Of a stretch of DNA of 64,000 nucleotides, positions 55,851-64,000 are shown in pieces (position 1 is the first letter of the stretch; each line of letters begins with the position of its first letter). This DNA comes from Angustibacter luteus (GTDB lineage Bacteria; Actinomycetota; Actinomycetes; Actinomycetales; Angustibacteraceae). The stretch spans positions 398,290-462,289 of the forward strand of contig NZ_BAABFP010000007.1 of NCBI RefSeq assembly GCF_039541115.1. Direction: 5' to 3'. A program made the translations under genes and the position numbers. The notes beneath the pieces are model-generated. The model was not told where the DNA came from. It saw only the letters and a program-made list of their open reading frames with translations, and made no database searches.

Positions 55851-56228
55851 TCAGTCGGCTGAGTCGACGTACAGCCACCGCCCGCCCTCGCGGACGAACG
55901 TGCTGCGTTCGCGCTGCACGCCCCGCACCCCGTCGTTGCGGTAGTGGGCGGTGAACTCCACCTCGCCGTCGACGTCCAGGAAGCCGCCGCGCCGGACGTC
56001 GGTGACGTCCAGGCGCACCCAGCGCAGCGCGTCGTCCAGCTCCAGCTCGGACGGCGCGTGCGCGGGGTGCCACGTGCGCAGCAGGTAGTCGCGGTCGCCG
56101 ACGACGAACGCGCTGTACCGCGAGCGCATCAGCTGTTCGGCTGTTGCGGCCGTTGACGTCCCGCGGTGCAGCCGGCCGCAGCAGTCCGCGTACGGGTCGC
56201 CGGACCCGCACGGGCAGTGGTCACCCAT
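55851..56228 (-). CDS. YchJ-like SEC-C/NTF2-fold protein
   Basis: 125 residues. An N-terminal zinc-binding SEC-C type motif (CPCGSGDPYADCCG, residues 5-18) is followed by an NTF2-like YchJ domain with RSRYSAFVVGD and LRWVRLDV segments. Zn-binding is inferred from the cysteines. YchJ proteins are widespread with unknown function. The ATG at 56228 immediately precedes the cysteine motif. It is convergent with the helicase gene and divergent from the radical SAM gene. Confidence 0.88.
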   Translation of the reverse strand: MGDHCPCGSGDPYADCCGRLHRGTSTAATAEQLMRSRYSAFVVGDRDYLLRTWHPAHAPSELELDDALRWVRLDVTDVRRGGFLDVDGEVEFTAHYRNDGVRGVQRERSTFVREGGRWLYVDSAD

Positions 56229-56354
56229 GGCCCGCATCATCGCGCACGCCCGGCTACGGCCGAGCGCGGGGCGGGGCCGGTCCGCCCTGAGCGCGTTATC
56301 CTGGTGGGGCCCGACGGTCGCCGGGCGTCCCCCACCCATGGAAGGTCCGTCGTC

Positions 56355-58349
56355 ATGCCGGTCGAGTCCGTGTTCACCGCGTTGGAGCCGCTGCTCGCGC
56401 GCGTGAGCAAGCCGATCCAGTACGTCGGCGGCGAGCTGAACTCCACCGTCAAGGAGTGGGACGACGTCGACGTGCGCTGGGCGCTCATGTACCCGGACGC
56501 CTACGAGGTCGGCGTGCCGAACCAGGGCACGATGATCCTGTACGAGGTGCTGAACGAGCGGCCCGACGCCCTGGCCGAGCGCACCTACTCCGTGTGGCCG
56601 GACCTCGAGGCCCTGATGCGCGAGCACGGAGTGCCGCAGTTCACGGTGGACGGGCACCGGCCGGTGGGCGCCTTCGACGTGCTCGGCGTCAGCTTCTCGA
56701 CCGAGCTCGGCTACACGAACCTGCTGACCGCGCTCGACCTCGCGGGCATCCCGCTGCACGCCGTGGACCGCACGGACGAGCACCCGATCGTGCTGGCCGG
56801 CGGGCACGCCGCGTTCAACCCCGAGCCGATGGCCGACTTCCTGGACGCTGCGGTGGTCGGCGACGGCGAGGAGGCCGTGCTCGCCATCACGGACGTGATC
56901 CGCGACTTCAAGGCGCAGGGCTCGCCCGGTGGCCGCGAGGAGCTGCTGCTGCGCCTGGCCCGCTCGGGCGGGGTCTACGTACCGGCCTTCTACGACGTCG
57001 ACTACCTGCCGGACGGCCGCATCCAGCGGGTCGCGCCGAACCGCCCGGGCGTGCCGTGGCGGGTCAGCAAGCACACGGTCATGGACCTGGACGAGTGGCC
57101 CTACCCGAAGCAGCCGCTGGTGCCGCTCGCCGAGAGCGTGCACGAGCGGATGAGCGTCGAGATCTTCCGCGGCTGCACCCGCGGCTGCCGGTTCTGCCAG
57201 GCCGGCATGATCACCCGGCCGGTGCGCGAGCGCAGCCTGCAGGGCATCGGCGAGATGGTCGAGAAGGGCCTGGCCGCAACGGGTTTCGAGGAGGTCGGGC
57301 TGCTGTCGCTGTCCAGCGCGGACCACTCCGAGATCGCCGAGGTCGCCAAAGGCCTGGCGGACCGCTACGAGGGCACCAACACGGGCCTGTCGCTGCCGTC
57401 GACGCGGGTGGACGCGTTCAACATCGACCTGGCCAACGAGCTGTCCCGCGGCGGCCGGCGCTCCGGGCTGACCTTCGCCCCCGAGGGTGGCAGCGAGCGG
57501 CTGCGCAAGGTCATCAACAAGATGGTCAGCGAGGACGACCTGATCAACACGGTCTCGGCGGCCTACGCCAGCGGCTGGCGTCAGGTGAAGCTGTACTTCA
57601 TGTGCGGCCTGCCGACCGAGACGGACGAGGACGTCCTGCAGATCGGCCAGATGGCCGCCAACGTGATCCGCACCGGCCGCCAGGTCAGCGGGCAGAACGA
57701 CATCCGCTGCACCGTGAGCATCGGTGGCTTCGTCCCCAAGCCGCACACCCCGTTCCAGTGGGCCGCCCAGCTCGGCGCGGAGGAGACGGACGCCCGGCTC
57801 GCCCTGCTGCGGGACGCCGTCCGAGCCGACAAGAAGTACGGCCGGTCCATCGGCTTCCGGTACCACGACGGCAAGCCCGGCATCGTCGAGGGACTGCTGT
57901 CCCGCGGCGACCGCCGGGTTGGCCGGGTCATCGAGCAGGTCTGGCGGGACGGCGGCCGGTTCGACGGCTGGAGCGAGCACTTCTCCTACCAGCGCTGGAT
58001 GGCCGCCGCCGAGACCGCGCTGGCGGACGTGCCGGTGGACGTCGCCTGGTACACCACCCGGGAGCGCGAGTTCTCCGAGGTGCTGCCCTGGGACCACCTG
58101 GACTCCGGCCTCGACAAGGACTGGCTCTGGGAGGACTGGCAGGACTCGCTGTCCGAGGTCGAGGTGGAGGACTGCCGCTGGACGCCGTGCTTCGACTGCG
58201 GCGTGTGCCCGCAGATGGGCACCGACATCCAGGTCGGGCCCACCGGCAAGGCGCTGCTGCCCCTCACCGTGACCGGCAACGGTGCGACGGGTGGAGGACG
58301 TCAGCGGCTCGCCGCCAGCGCGTCGTCCGCCGGCGGGCACGAGCACTAG
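56355..58349 (+). CDS. B12-binding-like radical SAM protein (TIGR03960 family)
   Basis: 664 residues. An N-terminal cobalamin-binding-like Rossmann domain (about 35-230) is followed by a radical SAM barrel with the iron-sulfur cysteines in RGCTRGCRFCQAG (CxxxCxxC, about 277-285). A C-terminal region has extra cysteines (CFDCGVCP). Substrate unknown. The family is conserved in many bacteria directly before the TIGR03936 protein and rne, as here. ATG 56355 has GGAAGG upstream; TATCCT at 56297-56302 may be its -10. Confidence 0.9.
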   Translation: MPVESVFTALEPLLARVSKPIQYVGGELNSTVKEWDDVDVRWALMYPDAYEVGVPNQGTMILYEVLNERPDALAERTYSVWPDLEALMREHGVPQFTVDGHRPVGAFDVLGVSFSTELGYTNLLTALDLAGIPLHAVDRTDEHPIVLAGGHAAFNPEPMADFLDAAVVGDGEEAVLAITDVIRDFKAQGSPGGREELLLRLARSGGVYVPAFYDVDYLPDGRIQRVAPNRPGVPWRVSKHTVMDLDEWPYPKQPLVPLAESVHERMSVEIFRGCTRGCRFCQAGMITRPVRERSLQGIGEMVEKGLAATGFEEVGLLSLSSADHSEIAEVAKGLADRYEGTNTGLSLPSTRVDAFNIDLANELSRGGRRSGLTFAPEGGSERLRKVINKMVSEDDLINTVSAAYASGWRQVKLYFMCGLPTETDEDVLQIGQMAANVIRTGRQVSGQNDIRCTVSIGGFVPKPHTPFQWAAQLGAEETDARLALLRDAVRADKKYGRSIGFRYHDGKPGIVEGLLSRGDRRVGRVIEQVWRDGGRFDGWSEHFSYQRWMAAAETALADVPVDVAWYTTREREFSEVLPWDHLDSGLDKDWLWEDWQDSLSEVEVEDCRWTPCFDCGVCPQMGTDIQVGPTGKALLPLTVTGNGATGGGRQRLAASASSAGGHEH

Positions 58350-58351
58350 CC

Positions 58352-59080
58352 GTGGCTCGCCAGCCGGACGGGCCGCCGCCGCCGCCCGTCGTCCAGAAGC
58401 TGCGCCTGCAGTACGCCAAGCGCGGCCGCCTGCGGTTCAGCAGCCACCGTGACTTCCAGCGCGCCCTCGAGCGCGCGCTGCGGCGGGCCGACGTCCCGAT
58501 GGCCTACTCCGCGGGCTTCCACCCGCACCCCAAGATCTCGTTCGCGAACGCCGCCCCTACGGGCACCGCCAGTGAGGCCGAGTACGTGGAGCTGTCGCTG
58601 GCCGAGCGCTGCGACCCCTTGGCCGTGCGCCAGGCACTGGACGAGTCACTGCCCGACGGGCTGGACGTCGTCCAGGTCGTGGAGGCCGCTCCCGGCGCGC
58701 TCGCGGACCGGCTCGAGGCCAGCGAGTGGCTGGTGGTGCTGCCGGGCACCGACGGGGCTGCCGTGACGGCTGCGGTCGCCACGTTCCTCGCGGCCGAGCA
58801 GCTGGACGTCGAGCGGCTGACCAAGAACGGCCCGCGCAGCCTGGACGCCCGGGGGCCGGTCGTCAGCCTCGAGGTCGAGGCCCCCGCCGAGGCGCCCGCC
58901 GAACCGACGCTGCGGCTGGTGGTGCGGCACGTCACCCCGACCGTGCGTCCCCAGGAGGTGCTGGTCGCCCTGGCATCGCTCGGGTTGGTGGCCGACCAGG
59001 CGCCGCAGGCCACCAGGCTGCGGCAGGGTCCGCTCCGCGACGGTGTCGTCGGCGACCCGCTGGCCGTCGCCGCCTCGTGA
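58352..59080 (+). CDS. TIGR03936 (DUF2344) radical SAM-associated protein
   Basis: 242 residues. The conserved N-terminal part reads KRGRLRFSSHRDFQRALERA and AYSAGFHPHPKISFA. In other bacteria this domain is often fused to the C-terminus of the TIGR03960 radical SAM protein; here it is a separate gene two bases after it, so the two likely form a complex. The GTG at 58352 follows the stop closely and no independent promoter is seen. Function unknown. Confidence 0.9.
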   Translation: MARQPDGPPPPPVVQKLRLQYAKRGRLRFSSHRDFQRALERALRRADVPMAYSAGFHPHPKISFANAAPTGTASEAEYVELSLAERCDPLAVRQALDESLPDGLDVVQVVEAAPGALADRLEASEWLVVLPGTDGAAVTAAVATFLAAEQLDVERLTKNGPRSLDARGPVVSLEVEAPAEAPAEPTLRLVVRHVTPTVRPQEVLVALASLGLVADQAPQATRLRQGPLRDGVVGDPLAVAAS

Positions 59081-59427
59081 GCGTTCCGGGGCCCGTGTGC
59101 GATACTGAGCGTGGTCGAACGACAGCCACACCTGTCGCTCGCCCCGACGATCTTTCCGCCGCGCTCGCGCGGTGGCTGACCCGGCGCAGCGGTCACCATC
59201 CCAGGTGACTCTGCCTGAGGGGCCGCCGCACGGCCGAGCACTGGACCGGTAGCTCGGTCCTGGTGGGTACCTCGCCGGCGTTCGGCAGCACACGCGCGAA
59301 CCGCGCGAACTGCTGGGCGCAAACACCACGACTTCCGTCGTGACCGCACCCGCGGCGCGACGACGCGACCCGCCCCGTGCGGCGCCGGAAAGTGTGGACG
59401 GCGCCCGGGGCCGACGGGAGTACCCGG
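59081..59427 (+). promoter_or_regulatory. 347-nt gap: likely promoter and long leader of rne
   Basis: No credible gene. GATACT at 59101-59106 is a possible -10, which would give a leader of about 310 nt. Inside are several GC-rich hairpins, the clearest being GGACCG-GTAGCT-CGGTCC near 59242-59259. Long structured leaders are the site of autoregulation in the rne genes of some bacteria; whether that holds here is inference. Confidence 0.45.
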
Positions 59428-62400
59428 ATGAGCGAGACCACACCTGAGCAGAACGCAGGCGCAGCGGACGACGGCGCGGGCGGCGCGCCCGACGCGCCCA
59501 CCGCCAAGAAGGCGGCGCGCAAGCGCGCACCGCGCAAGAAGGCCACCGCGCCGGCCCAGCCCCCGGCGAGCGCGCCGACCCTGGACGTCGACGTCCAGGC
59601 CGACGCGCCGGCCGACGCACCGGCCGACGCACCGGCCGACGCACCGACGGACGCCCCCAGCGACGCCGAGCAGCCCGCCACCCCGGTGAAGAGGGCCGCG
59701 CGCAAGCGCACGGCGAAGGCGACGGCCGCCAGCGCGCCCGCGTCCGAGGTTCCGGGCGACGCCCCGGCAGGAGCCACCGCCGCTGAGCCGGCCGCCGAGC
59801 CGTCCGCCGAGCCCGCGAAGAAGACCGCGAAGAAGGCGGCCAAGCGGACCAGCAAGAAGGCCGCGAAGGCGACCCAGCCGGCCGCCGAGCTCGCGCCGAC
59901 GCAGGACGAGGCCGTCGCCCTCGTCGAGCCGGACGAGACCGACGAGACCGACGAGACCGATGAGTCGGCCGAGGCCGAGGCGGCTGCCGCGGTGGCCGCG
60001 ACCGCCGGGTTCGGTGGGTTGCTGTTCCAGGCGCCGGACCCGTCCGCCGCACCCGCCCCGCGCTCTCGTCGACGGGCCTCGTCCCCGGCTGGCCCGCCGA
60101 CCAGCCACCCCACCATCGAGACCGAGTCCGGCCCGGCGACTCCGGCGACTCCGGCGACTCCGACCGGCCCGGGCGGGGCCCCGGCTGGCGACCCCGCCCA
60201 GCATGTCGCCATCGAGGACGAAGCCGAGGCGGAGCGTCCCGAGGGTGACGAGACGGGCGCGGGTCAGCAGGGCGACGACACCAGCGAGGGCGGCGGTCAG
60301 CGCAAGCGCCGCCGTCGTGGTGGCCGCGGACGCCGTGGCCGCACCGAGGGCGGCGACGCCGACGGTTCGGGTCAGTCGGGTGCGCCCGAGGCCGGCCAGG
60401 ACGGCTCGACCGCCGACGCCCCCGACCCGGCGGAGAAGTCGGGCCGCAAGGCTCCCGCCAAGGACGCTGAGAAGGACGCCGACAAGGACGCCGAGGACAC
60501 CTCGAACGGACCGGCGGACGGTGACAGCGAGGACTCCGACGAGGAGGGCGGCTCGGCCTCCAGCCGTCGACGCCGTCGTCGTCGCCGTCGCGCCGGCTCT
60601 GGGGACGACGCCACGGACGACCCGCCGGGCACCGTGACCAAGGTGCGCCAGCCGCGCACCTCGGACGACCAGGTCGCCTCGGTCAAGGGCTCGACCCGTC
60701 TCGAGGCCAAGAAGCAGCGTCGCCGGGACGGTCGCGAGGCCGGTCGCCGCAAGCCCGTGATCACCGAGTCCGAGTTCCTCGCCCGCCGCGAGAGCGTCGA
60801 CCGCACCATGATCGTGCGCGAGCGCGCCGGTCGCACCCAGATCGCCGTGCTCGAGGACGAGGTGCTCGTCGAGCACTACGTGGCCAACGAGACCAACGCG
60901 TCGATGATCGGCAACGTCTACCTCGGCCGGGTGCAGAACGTGCTGCCCAGCATGGAGGCCGCGTTCATCGACATCGGCAAGGGCCGCAACGCCGTGCTGT
61001 ACGCCGGTGAGGTCAACTGGGACGCCGCCGGCCTCGAGGGCCAGCCCCGGCGCATCGAGGTCGCGCTGAAGTCCGGCGACTCGGTGCTCGTGCAGGTCAC
61101 CAAGGACCCGATGGGTCACAAGGGTGCCCGGCTCACCAGCCAGATCTCGCTGCCCGGCCGCTACCTCGTGTACGTGCCGAACAGCTCGATGACCGGCATC
61201 TCGCGCAAGCTGCCCGACACCGAGCGGGCTCGTCTCAAGAAGATCCTCAAGGCCGTCGTCCCCGAGCAGGCCGGCGTCATCGTGCGCACCGCCGCCGAGG
61301 GCGCCAGCGAGGCGGAGCTGCAGCGTGACGTCGAGCGGCTGACCGCGCAGTGGGAGGCCATCGAGAAGAAGTCGAAGTCGTCGGCGGGCGGGTCCGCGCC
61401 GAAGCTGCTGCACGGCGAGCCTGACCTCACGGTCCGGGTCATCCGCGACGTCTTCAACGAGGACTTCAACAAGCTCGTGGTCAGCGGTGCTTCGGCCTGG
61501 GACGTCGTCCAGCCGTACGTCGACTCCGTCGCCGCCGACCTCGCCGAGCGGGTGTCGAAGTGGACGTCGGAGGACGACGTGTTCGCGGCCCACCGCGTGG
61601 ACGAGCAGCTCGCGAAGGCGATGGACCGCAAGGTCTGGCTGCCGAGCGGCGGCTCCCTGGTGATCGACCGGACCGAGGCCATGACCGTGGTCGACGTCAA
61701 CACCGGCAAGTTCACCGGCGCCGGCGGCAACCTCGAGGAGACCGTCACCCGCAACAACCTGGAGGCAGCGGAGGAGATCGTCCGCCAGCTCCGGCTGCGA
61801 GACATCGGCGGCATCATCGTCGTGGACTTCATCGACATGGTGCTCGAGTCCAACCGCGACCTCGTCCTGCGCCGTCTGCTGGAGTGCCTGGGCCGCGACC
61901 GCACCAAGCACCAGGTCGCCGAGGTCACCTCGCTGGGTCTGGTGCAGATGACCCGCAAGCGCGTCGGACAGGGCCTGCTCGAGGTGTTCAGCGAGTCGTG
62001 CGAGCACTGCAACGGCCGCGGCATCATCGTGCACGCCGACCCCGTGCAGTCCAAGAGCAACGGCAGCAAGGGCGGCGGTGAGTCCGACAAGGGCGACAGC
62101 GGTCGCGGGGACAGCGGCCGCGGTGACAGCGGTCGGGGGGAGAGCGGGAAGGGTGACGCGAACCGCGGCGCCAAGGGTGAGGGTTCCGGCCGCTCGCGCC
62201 GCGGTCGGGGCAAGGGCCAGGACGCCGAGCCCGCCGCACCGGCCCAGCCGCCGGCGCCGCCCCGCCAGCCGATCCCGGCCGGACTCGTCGCCTCGCTCGC
62301 ACACCACCACGACCACGAGCACCCCGAAGGTGAGCAGGTCGAGGCCCAGGCTGCCGAGGCGCAGCCTGCCGAGGCGCAGCCCGACGCACAGCCTGCCGAG

Positions 62401-62580
62401 GCCCAGCCTGCGGACGTCCAGGCCGTTGAGACGGAGGGGCAGTCTGCCGAGCAGTTTCCGGTGGCTGAAGAGACTCCGGTGGCCGAGGCGCCGGTGACGC
62501 AGGCTCCTGTGGCGAAGGCCCCCCGGCGGCGTCGTCGGGCGTCCGCTCCGGCCGGTCCGCCGGTCGCGACCACCGACTGA
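59428..62580 (+). CDS. rne: Ribonuclease E/G family endoribonuclease
   Basis: 1050 residues. The catalytic core (about 440-880) has an S1 domain (VYLGRVQNVLPSMEAAFIDI), the metal-binding Asp in VVDVNTGKFTG, VVDFIDM, and the zinc-link CEHCNGRG. Long disordered arms flank the core. The N-terminal arm (about 1-440) has Lys/Ala blocks, DAPA repeats, a DET run and Arg clusters. The C-terminal arm has GDSGR repeats and EAQ/PAE repeats. This core-in-the-middle layout is typical of actinobacterial RNase E, which processes rRNA and decays mRNA. ATG 59428 is the start; a terminator-like palindrome follows. Confidence 0.95.
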   Translation: MSETTPEQNAGAADDGAGGAPDAPTAKKAARKRAPRKKATAPAQPPASAPTLDVDVQADAPADAPADAPADAPTDAPSDAEQPATPVKRAARKRTAKATAASAPASEVPGDAPAGATAAEPAAEPSAEPAKKTAKKAAKRTSKKAAKATQPAAELAPTQDEAVALVEPDETDETDETDESAEAEAAAAVAATAGFGGLLFQAPDPSAAPAPRSRRRASSPAGPPTSHPTIETESGPATPATPATPTGPGGAPAGDPAQHVAIEDEAEAERPEGDETGAGQQGDDTSEGGGQRKRRRRGGRGRRGRTEGGDADGSGQSGAPEAGQDGSTADAPDPAEKSGRKAPAKDAEKDADKDAEDTSNGPADGDSEDSDEEGGSASSRRRRRRRRRAGSGDDATDDPPGTVTKVRQPRTSDDQVASVKGSTRLEAKKQRRRDGREAGRRKPVITESEFLARRESVDRTMIVRERAGRTQIAVLEDEVLVEHYVANETNASMIGNVYLGRVQNVLPSMEAAFIDIGKGRNAVLYAGEVNWDAAGLEGQPRRIEVALKSGDSVLVQVTKDPMGHKGARLTSQISLPGRYLVYVPNSSMTGISRKLPDTERARLKKILKAVVPEQAGVIVRTAAEGASEAELQRDVERLTAQWEAIEKKSKSSAGGSAPKLLHGEPDLTVRVIRDVFNEDFNKLVVSGASAWDVVQPYVDSVAADLAERVSKWTSEDDVFAAHRVDEQLAKAMDRKVWLPSGGSLVIDRTEAMTVVDVNTGKFTGAGGNLEETVTRNNLEAAEEIVRQLRLRDIGGIIVVDFIDMVLESNRDLVLRRLLECLGRDRTKHQVAEVTSLGLVQMTRKRVGQGLLEVFSESCEHCNGRGIIVHADPVQSKSNGSKGGGESDKGDSGRGDSGRGDSGRGESGKGDANRGAKGEGSGRSRRGRGKGQDAEPAAPAQPPAPPRQPIPAGLVASLAHHHDHEHPEGEQVEAQAAEAQPAEAQPDAQPAEAQPADVQAVETEGQSAEQFPVAEETPVAEAPVTQAPVAKAPRRRRRASAPAGPPVATTD

Positions 62581-62591
62581 AGCGGTCCACC

Positions 62592-62643
62592 CAAGATCGC
62601 GGTGAGCACGCGCCCCCTGTGGCGCGTGCTCGCCGCGATCTTG
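62592..62643. terminator. Long palindrome after rne
   Basis: Arms of 23 nt beginning CAAGATCGCGG with one wobble mismatch around a six-base loop (CCCTGT), 11 bases after the rne stop. Its loop and part of its right arm can instead pair with sequence just downstream (62650-62660). Confidence 0.8.
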
Positions 62644-62660
62644 CGCGTTGCGCCACAGGG
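62615..62660 (+). other. Alternative hairpin competing with the rne terminator
   Basis: CCCTGTGGCGC at 62615-62625 is perfectly complementary to GCGCCACAGGG at 62650-62660. The left half lies in the loop and right arm of the 62592-62643 hairpin, so the two structures exclude each other. Confidence 0.6.
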
Positions 62661-62693
62661 AAGATCCTTCGCGGATCCCGCTATTGGGATCTC

Positions 62694-62722
62694 TTGCACG
62701 CAAGCCTCCATAGTGTAACTAT
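62694..62722 (+). promoter_or_regulatory. Promoter candidate for the M36-type peptidase
   Basis: TTGCAC at 62694-62699, with TAACTA at 62716-62721 after 16 bases. The region around 62700-62725 is the only AT-leaning stretch in the gap. An alternative -10 is TAGTGT at 62711. Confidence 0.35.
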
Positions 62723-62784
62723 TCGGGCGGTTCGACCGTTCCGGGACCCACCCGGCGCGGAGACCTTCTCGAATGGGGGCGGGC

Positions 62785-64000
62785 ATGAGGCCTGCAGTTC
62801 GGCATCGCAGCACGATCCTCGTGGCGACGGGAGCGTTGGCCGTCAGCACGGTCCTCGTCCCCGGCGTCGCGGCCGCAGCAGGTTCTCCCGGGCCCGCGTC
62901 GCCCTTGTCCAGCGGCGCCTCGACCGCGCTGGGCAAGGCGGCTTCGGACGGTGACGTCGACGTCCGCGTGCCGAGCACCCGCGTCCAGCGCAACGTCGCC
63001 ACCCAGCGCGAGGCCAAGGCCGCTGCCCGCACGGACGTCAAGAAGCTCCGCTCGTCGCTGGGCGGTCAGGGCGTCCTGGATGTCGACGCCCTGACCGGCA
63101 CACCGCGCCAGGTGACCAAGGTCGACGGCTTCCTGACCGGCCCGAGCCGGACCGCGGCCAAGGACGTCGCGCTGGGCTACGTGCGCACCAACTCGGGCGT
63201 CTTCCGGCTCTCCGCGGCCGACCTCGAGCACCTGACCCTGACCCGGGACTACGTCGACGTCGCCGGCACCCACCACCTGACCTGGCAGCAGACCGCCGGT
63301 GGCCTTAGCCTGTTCGGCAACGGGCTGAAGGCGAACGTCGCCAAGGACGGTCGACTGATCAGCGTCCTCGGCTCCCCGGTCCCCGGCCTGTCCGCCCCGG
63401 CCACGCTCTCCGGCCCGGACCTGGCCAGCGCCAGGTCGGCCATCGGATCCGCCCGCAAGGACCTCGGTGAGCGCTCGCTGACCCCGGCCAAGGGCGACGA
63501 GGCGACCCCGGTGCTCTTCCAGTCACCGGGCGGCACGCGCCGGGCCTGGCAGGTCGTGACCATGGGCGCGGACAGGCCGTCCCTGCACGTCCTGGACGCC
63601 GAGACCGGGCGCACGCTGTACCGGATCTCGCTCAGCTCGGACGCCAACGCGCCCGCTGCCAAGGCGAAGCCGGCCACCGCCCTGGTGTTCGAGAACTACC
63701 CGGGCGCCCCGAAGGGCGGGACGGCCAAGAAGGTCGACCTCAGCGCTCCCGGCTGGCTCGCCGCCGGGTCGGTGTCGCTGTTCGGCAACAACGCGCACAC
63801 CTACACCGACGTGAACGACGACAACGCGGCCGGCGCGGCGGAAGAGGTCACCACGCAGGGCGCGAACAGCTTCCAGTTCCCGCTGGTCCGCGCGTTCCCG
63901 GCGGACGAGCCGCCGTGCACCTCGTGGATCTGCACCTGGGACCCGGGCACGGCGCGTTCGTGGGCGGCCAACCGGCAGCGCACGGCGACGAACAACTTCT
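62785..64000 (+). CDS. Secreted M36 (fungalysin)-type metallopeptidase, N-terminal part
   Basis: The frame is open from ATG 62785 (or ATG 62773, in frame) to the window end, 405 residues visible and no stop. A signal peptide is clear: basic start, hydrophobic core at about 10-25, then AAA before the cleavage region. A propeptide of the FTP/thermolysin type follows (about 60-220), with RTNSGVFRLSAADL and the LTWQQTAGGLSLFGNGLKA segment. Then comes the start of the mature domain (SLFGNNAHTYTDVNDDN), typical of M36. The zinc motif HExxH would be off the window. Predicted to be exported and self-activated. GGGGG lies five bases before the ATG. Confidence 0.85.
   Translation, partial: MRPAVRHRSTILVATGALAVSTVLVPGVAAAAGSPGPASPLSSGASTALGKAASDGDVDVRVPSTRVQRNVATQREAKAAARTDVKKLRSSLGGQGVLDVDALTGTPRQVTKVDGFLTGPSRTAAKDVALGYVRTNSGVFRLSAADLEHLTLTRDYVDVAGTHHLTWQQTAGGLSLFGNGLKANVAKDGRLISVLGSPVPGLSAPATLSGPDLASARSAIGSARKDLGERSLTPAKGDEATPVLFQSPGGTRRAWQVVTMGADRPSLHVLDAETGRTLYRISLSSDANAPAAKAKPATALVFENYPGAPKGGTAKKVDLSAPGWLAAGSVSLFGNNAHTYTDVNDDNAAGAAEEVTTQGANSFQFPLVRAFPADEPPCTSWICTWDPGTARSWAANRQRTATNNF

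Noticed and set aside
58504-62703. Minus-strand open frame of about 1,400 codons across rne
   Set aside because: Antisense to the conserved rne core; the repeats in its translation mirror the rne low-complexity arms.

Overview
The window is a high-GC actinomycete chromosome segment. Evidence for this includes the paired clpP1-clpP2 genes, an IleRS under a translational T-box, a mycothiol-type nitroreductase homologue, an F420-type oxidoreductase, many GTG starts and several leaderless genes. The genus cannot be fixed from the sequence. Two promoters of flagellar sigma-28 (FliA/WhiG) type suggest a motile or developmentally complex member, perhaps Kineosporia-like. I see no phage, insertion sequence, CRISPR array or biosynthetic cluster.

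Layout. 1-24 kb is mixed metabolism and stress: an extreme-left membrane protein coupled to a SigE-family sigma factor, an SDR/DUF2867 protein, an MscS channel, a prolyl oligopeptidase, malQ, and pepN divergent from a nitroreductase-rpiB pair. These are followed by an Eis-like acetyltransferase, a VOC protein, a SpoIIE-type phosphatase, a PLP enzyme divergent from a sugar-lactone oxidase, membrane proteins (DUF4395, LtrA), an ECF42-like sigma factor with its YCII partner, a HicB-like protein, a SulP transporter and an F420-type oxidoreductase. A tRNA-Gly/tRNA-Pro pair lies at 24.1-24.4 kb.

24.4-37.2 kb holds two minus-strand MoxR-DUF58 modules (one with a TgpA-like transglutaminase, one with a DUF4129 protein). 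They flank the plus-strand proteostasis block tig-clpP1-clpP2-clpX, which has a ClgR-like operator in front of clpP1. 37.3-42.4 kb is minus strand: a GGDEF-EAL protein, valS and an unknown repeat-bearing membrane protein; the first and last carry the sigma-28-like promoters.

42.4-62.6 kb is a growth and envelope block: T-box-ileS, folC-DUF4233-ndk, mreBCD-mrdA-rodA (rod elongation), a DEAD-box helicase, a YchJ-like protein, a radical SAM pair and rne. The window ends inside a secreted M36-type metallopeptidase that sits where rplU-rpmA would commonly follow rne.

The most notable unexplained structure is between genes. Long palindromes recur: one 46-nt element appears at 19.5 and 45.96 kb, and a second family with a TTCCGCC-type terminal sequence appears at 2.6 and 8.1 kb. 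Single long palindromes lie at 24.0 and 62.6 kb, the last with two mutually exclusive hairpins. Other leads are a SigR/SigH-type promoter in front of a nitroreductase homologue that has lost its second active-site cysteine, an ECF42-type autoregulatory promoter, and a transglutaminase gene whose stop codon lies inside tRNA-Pro.
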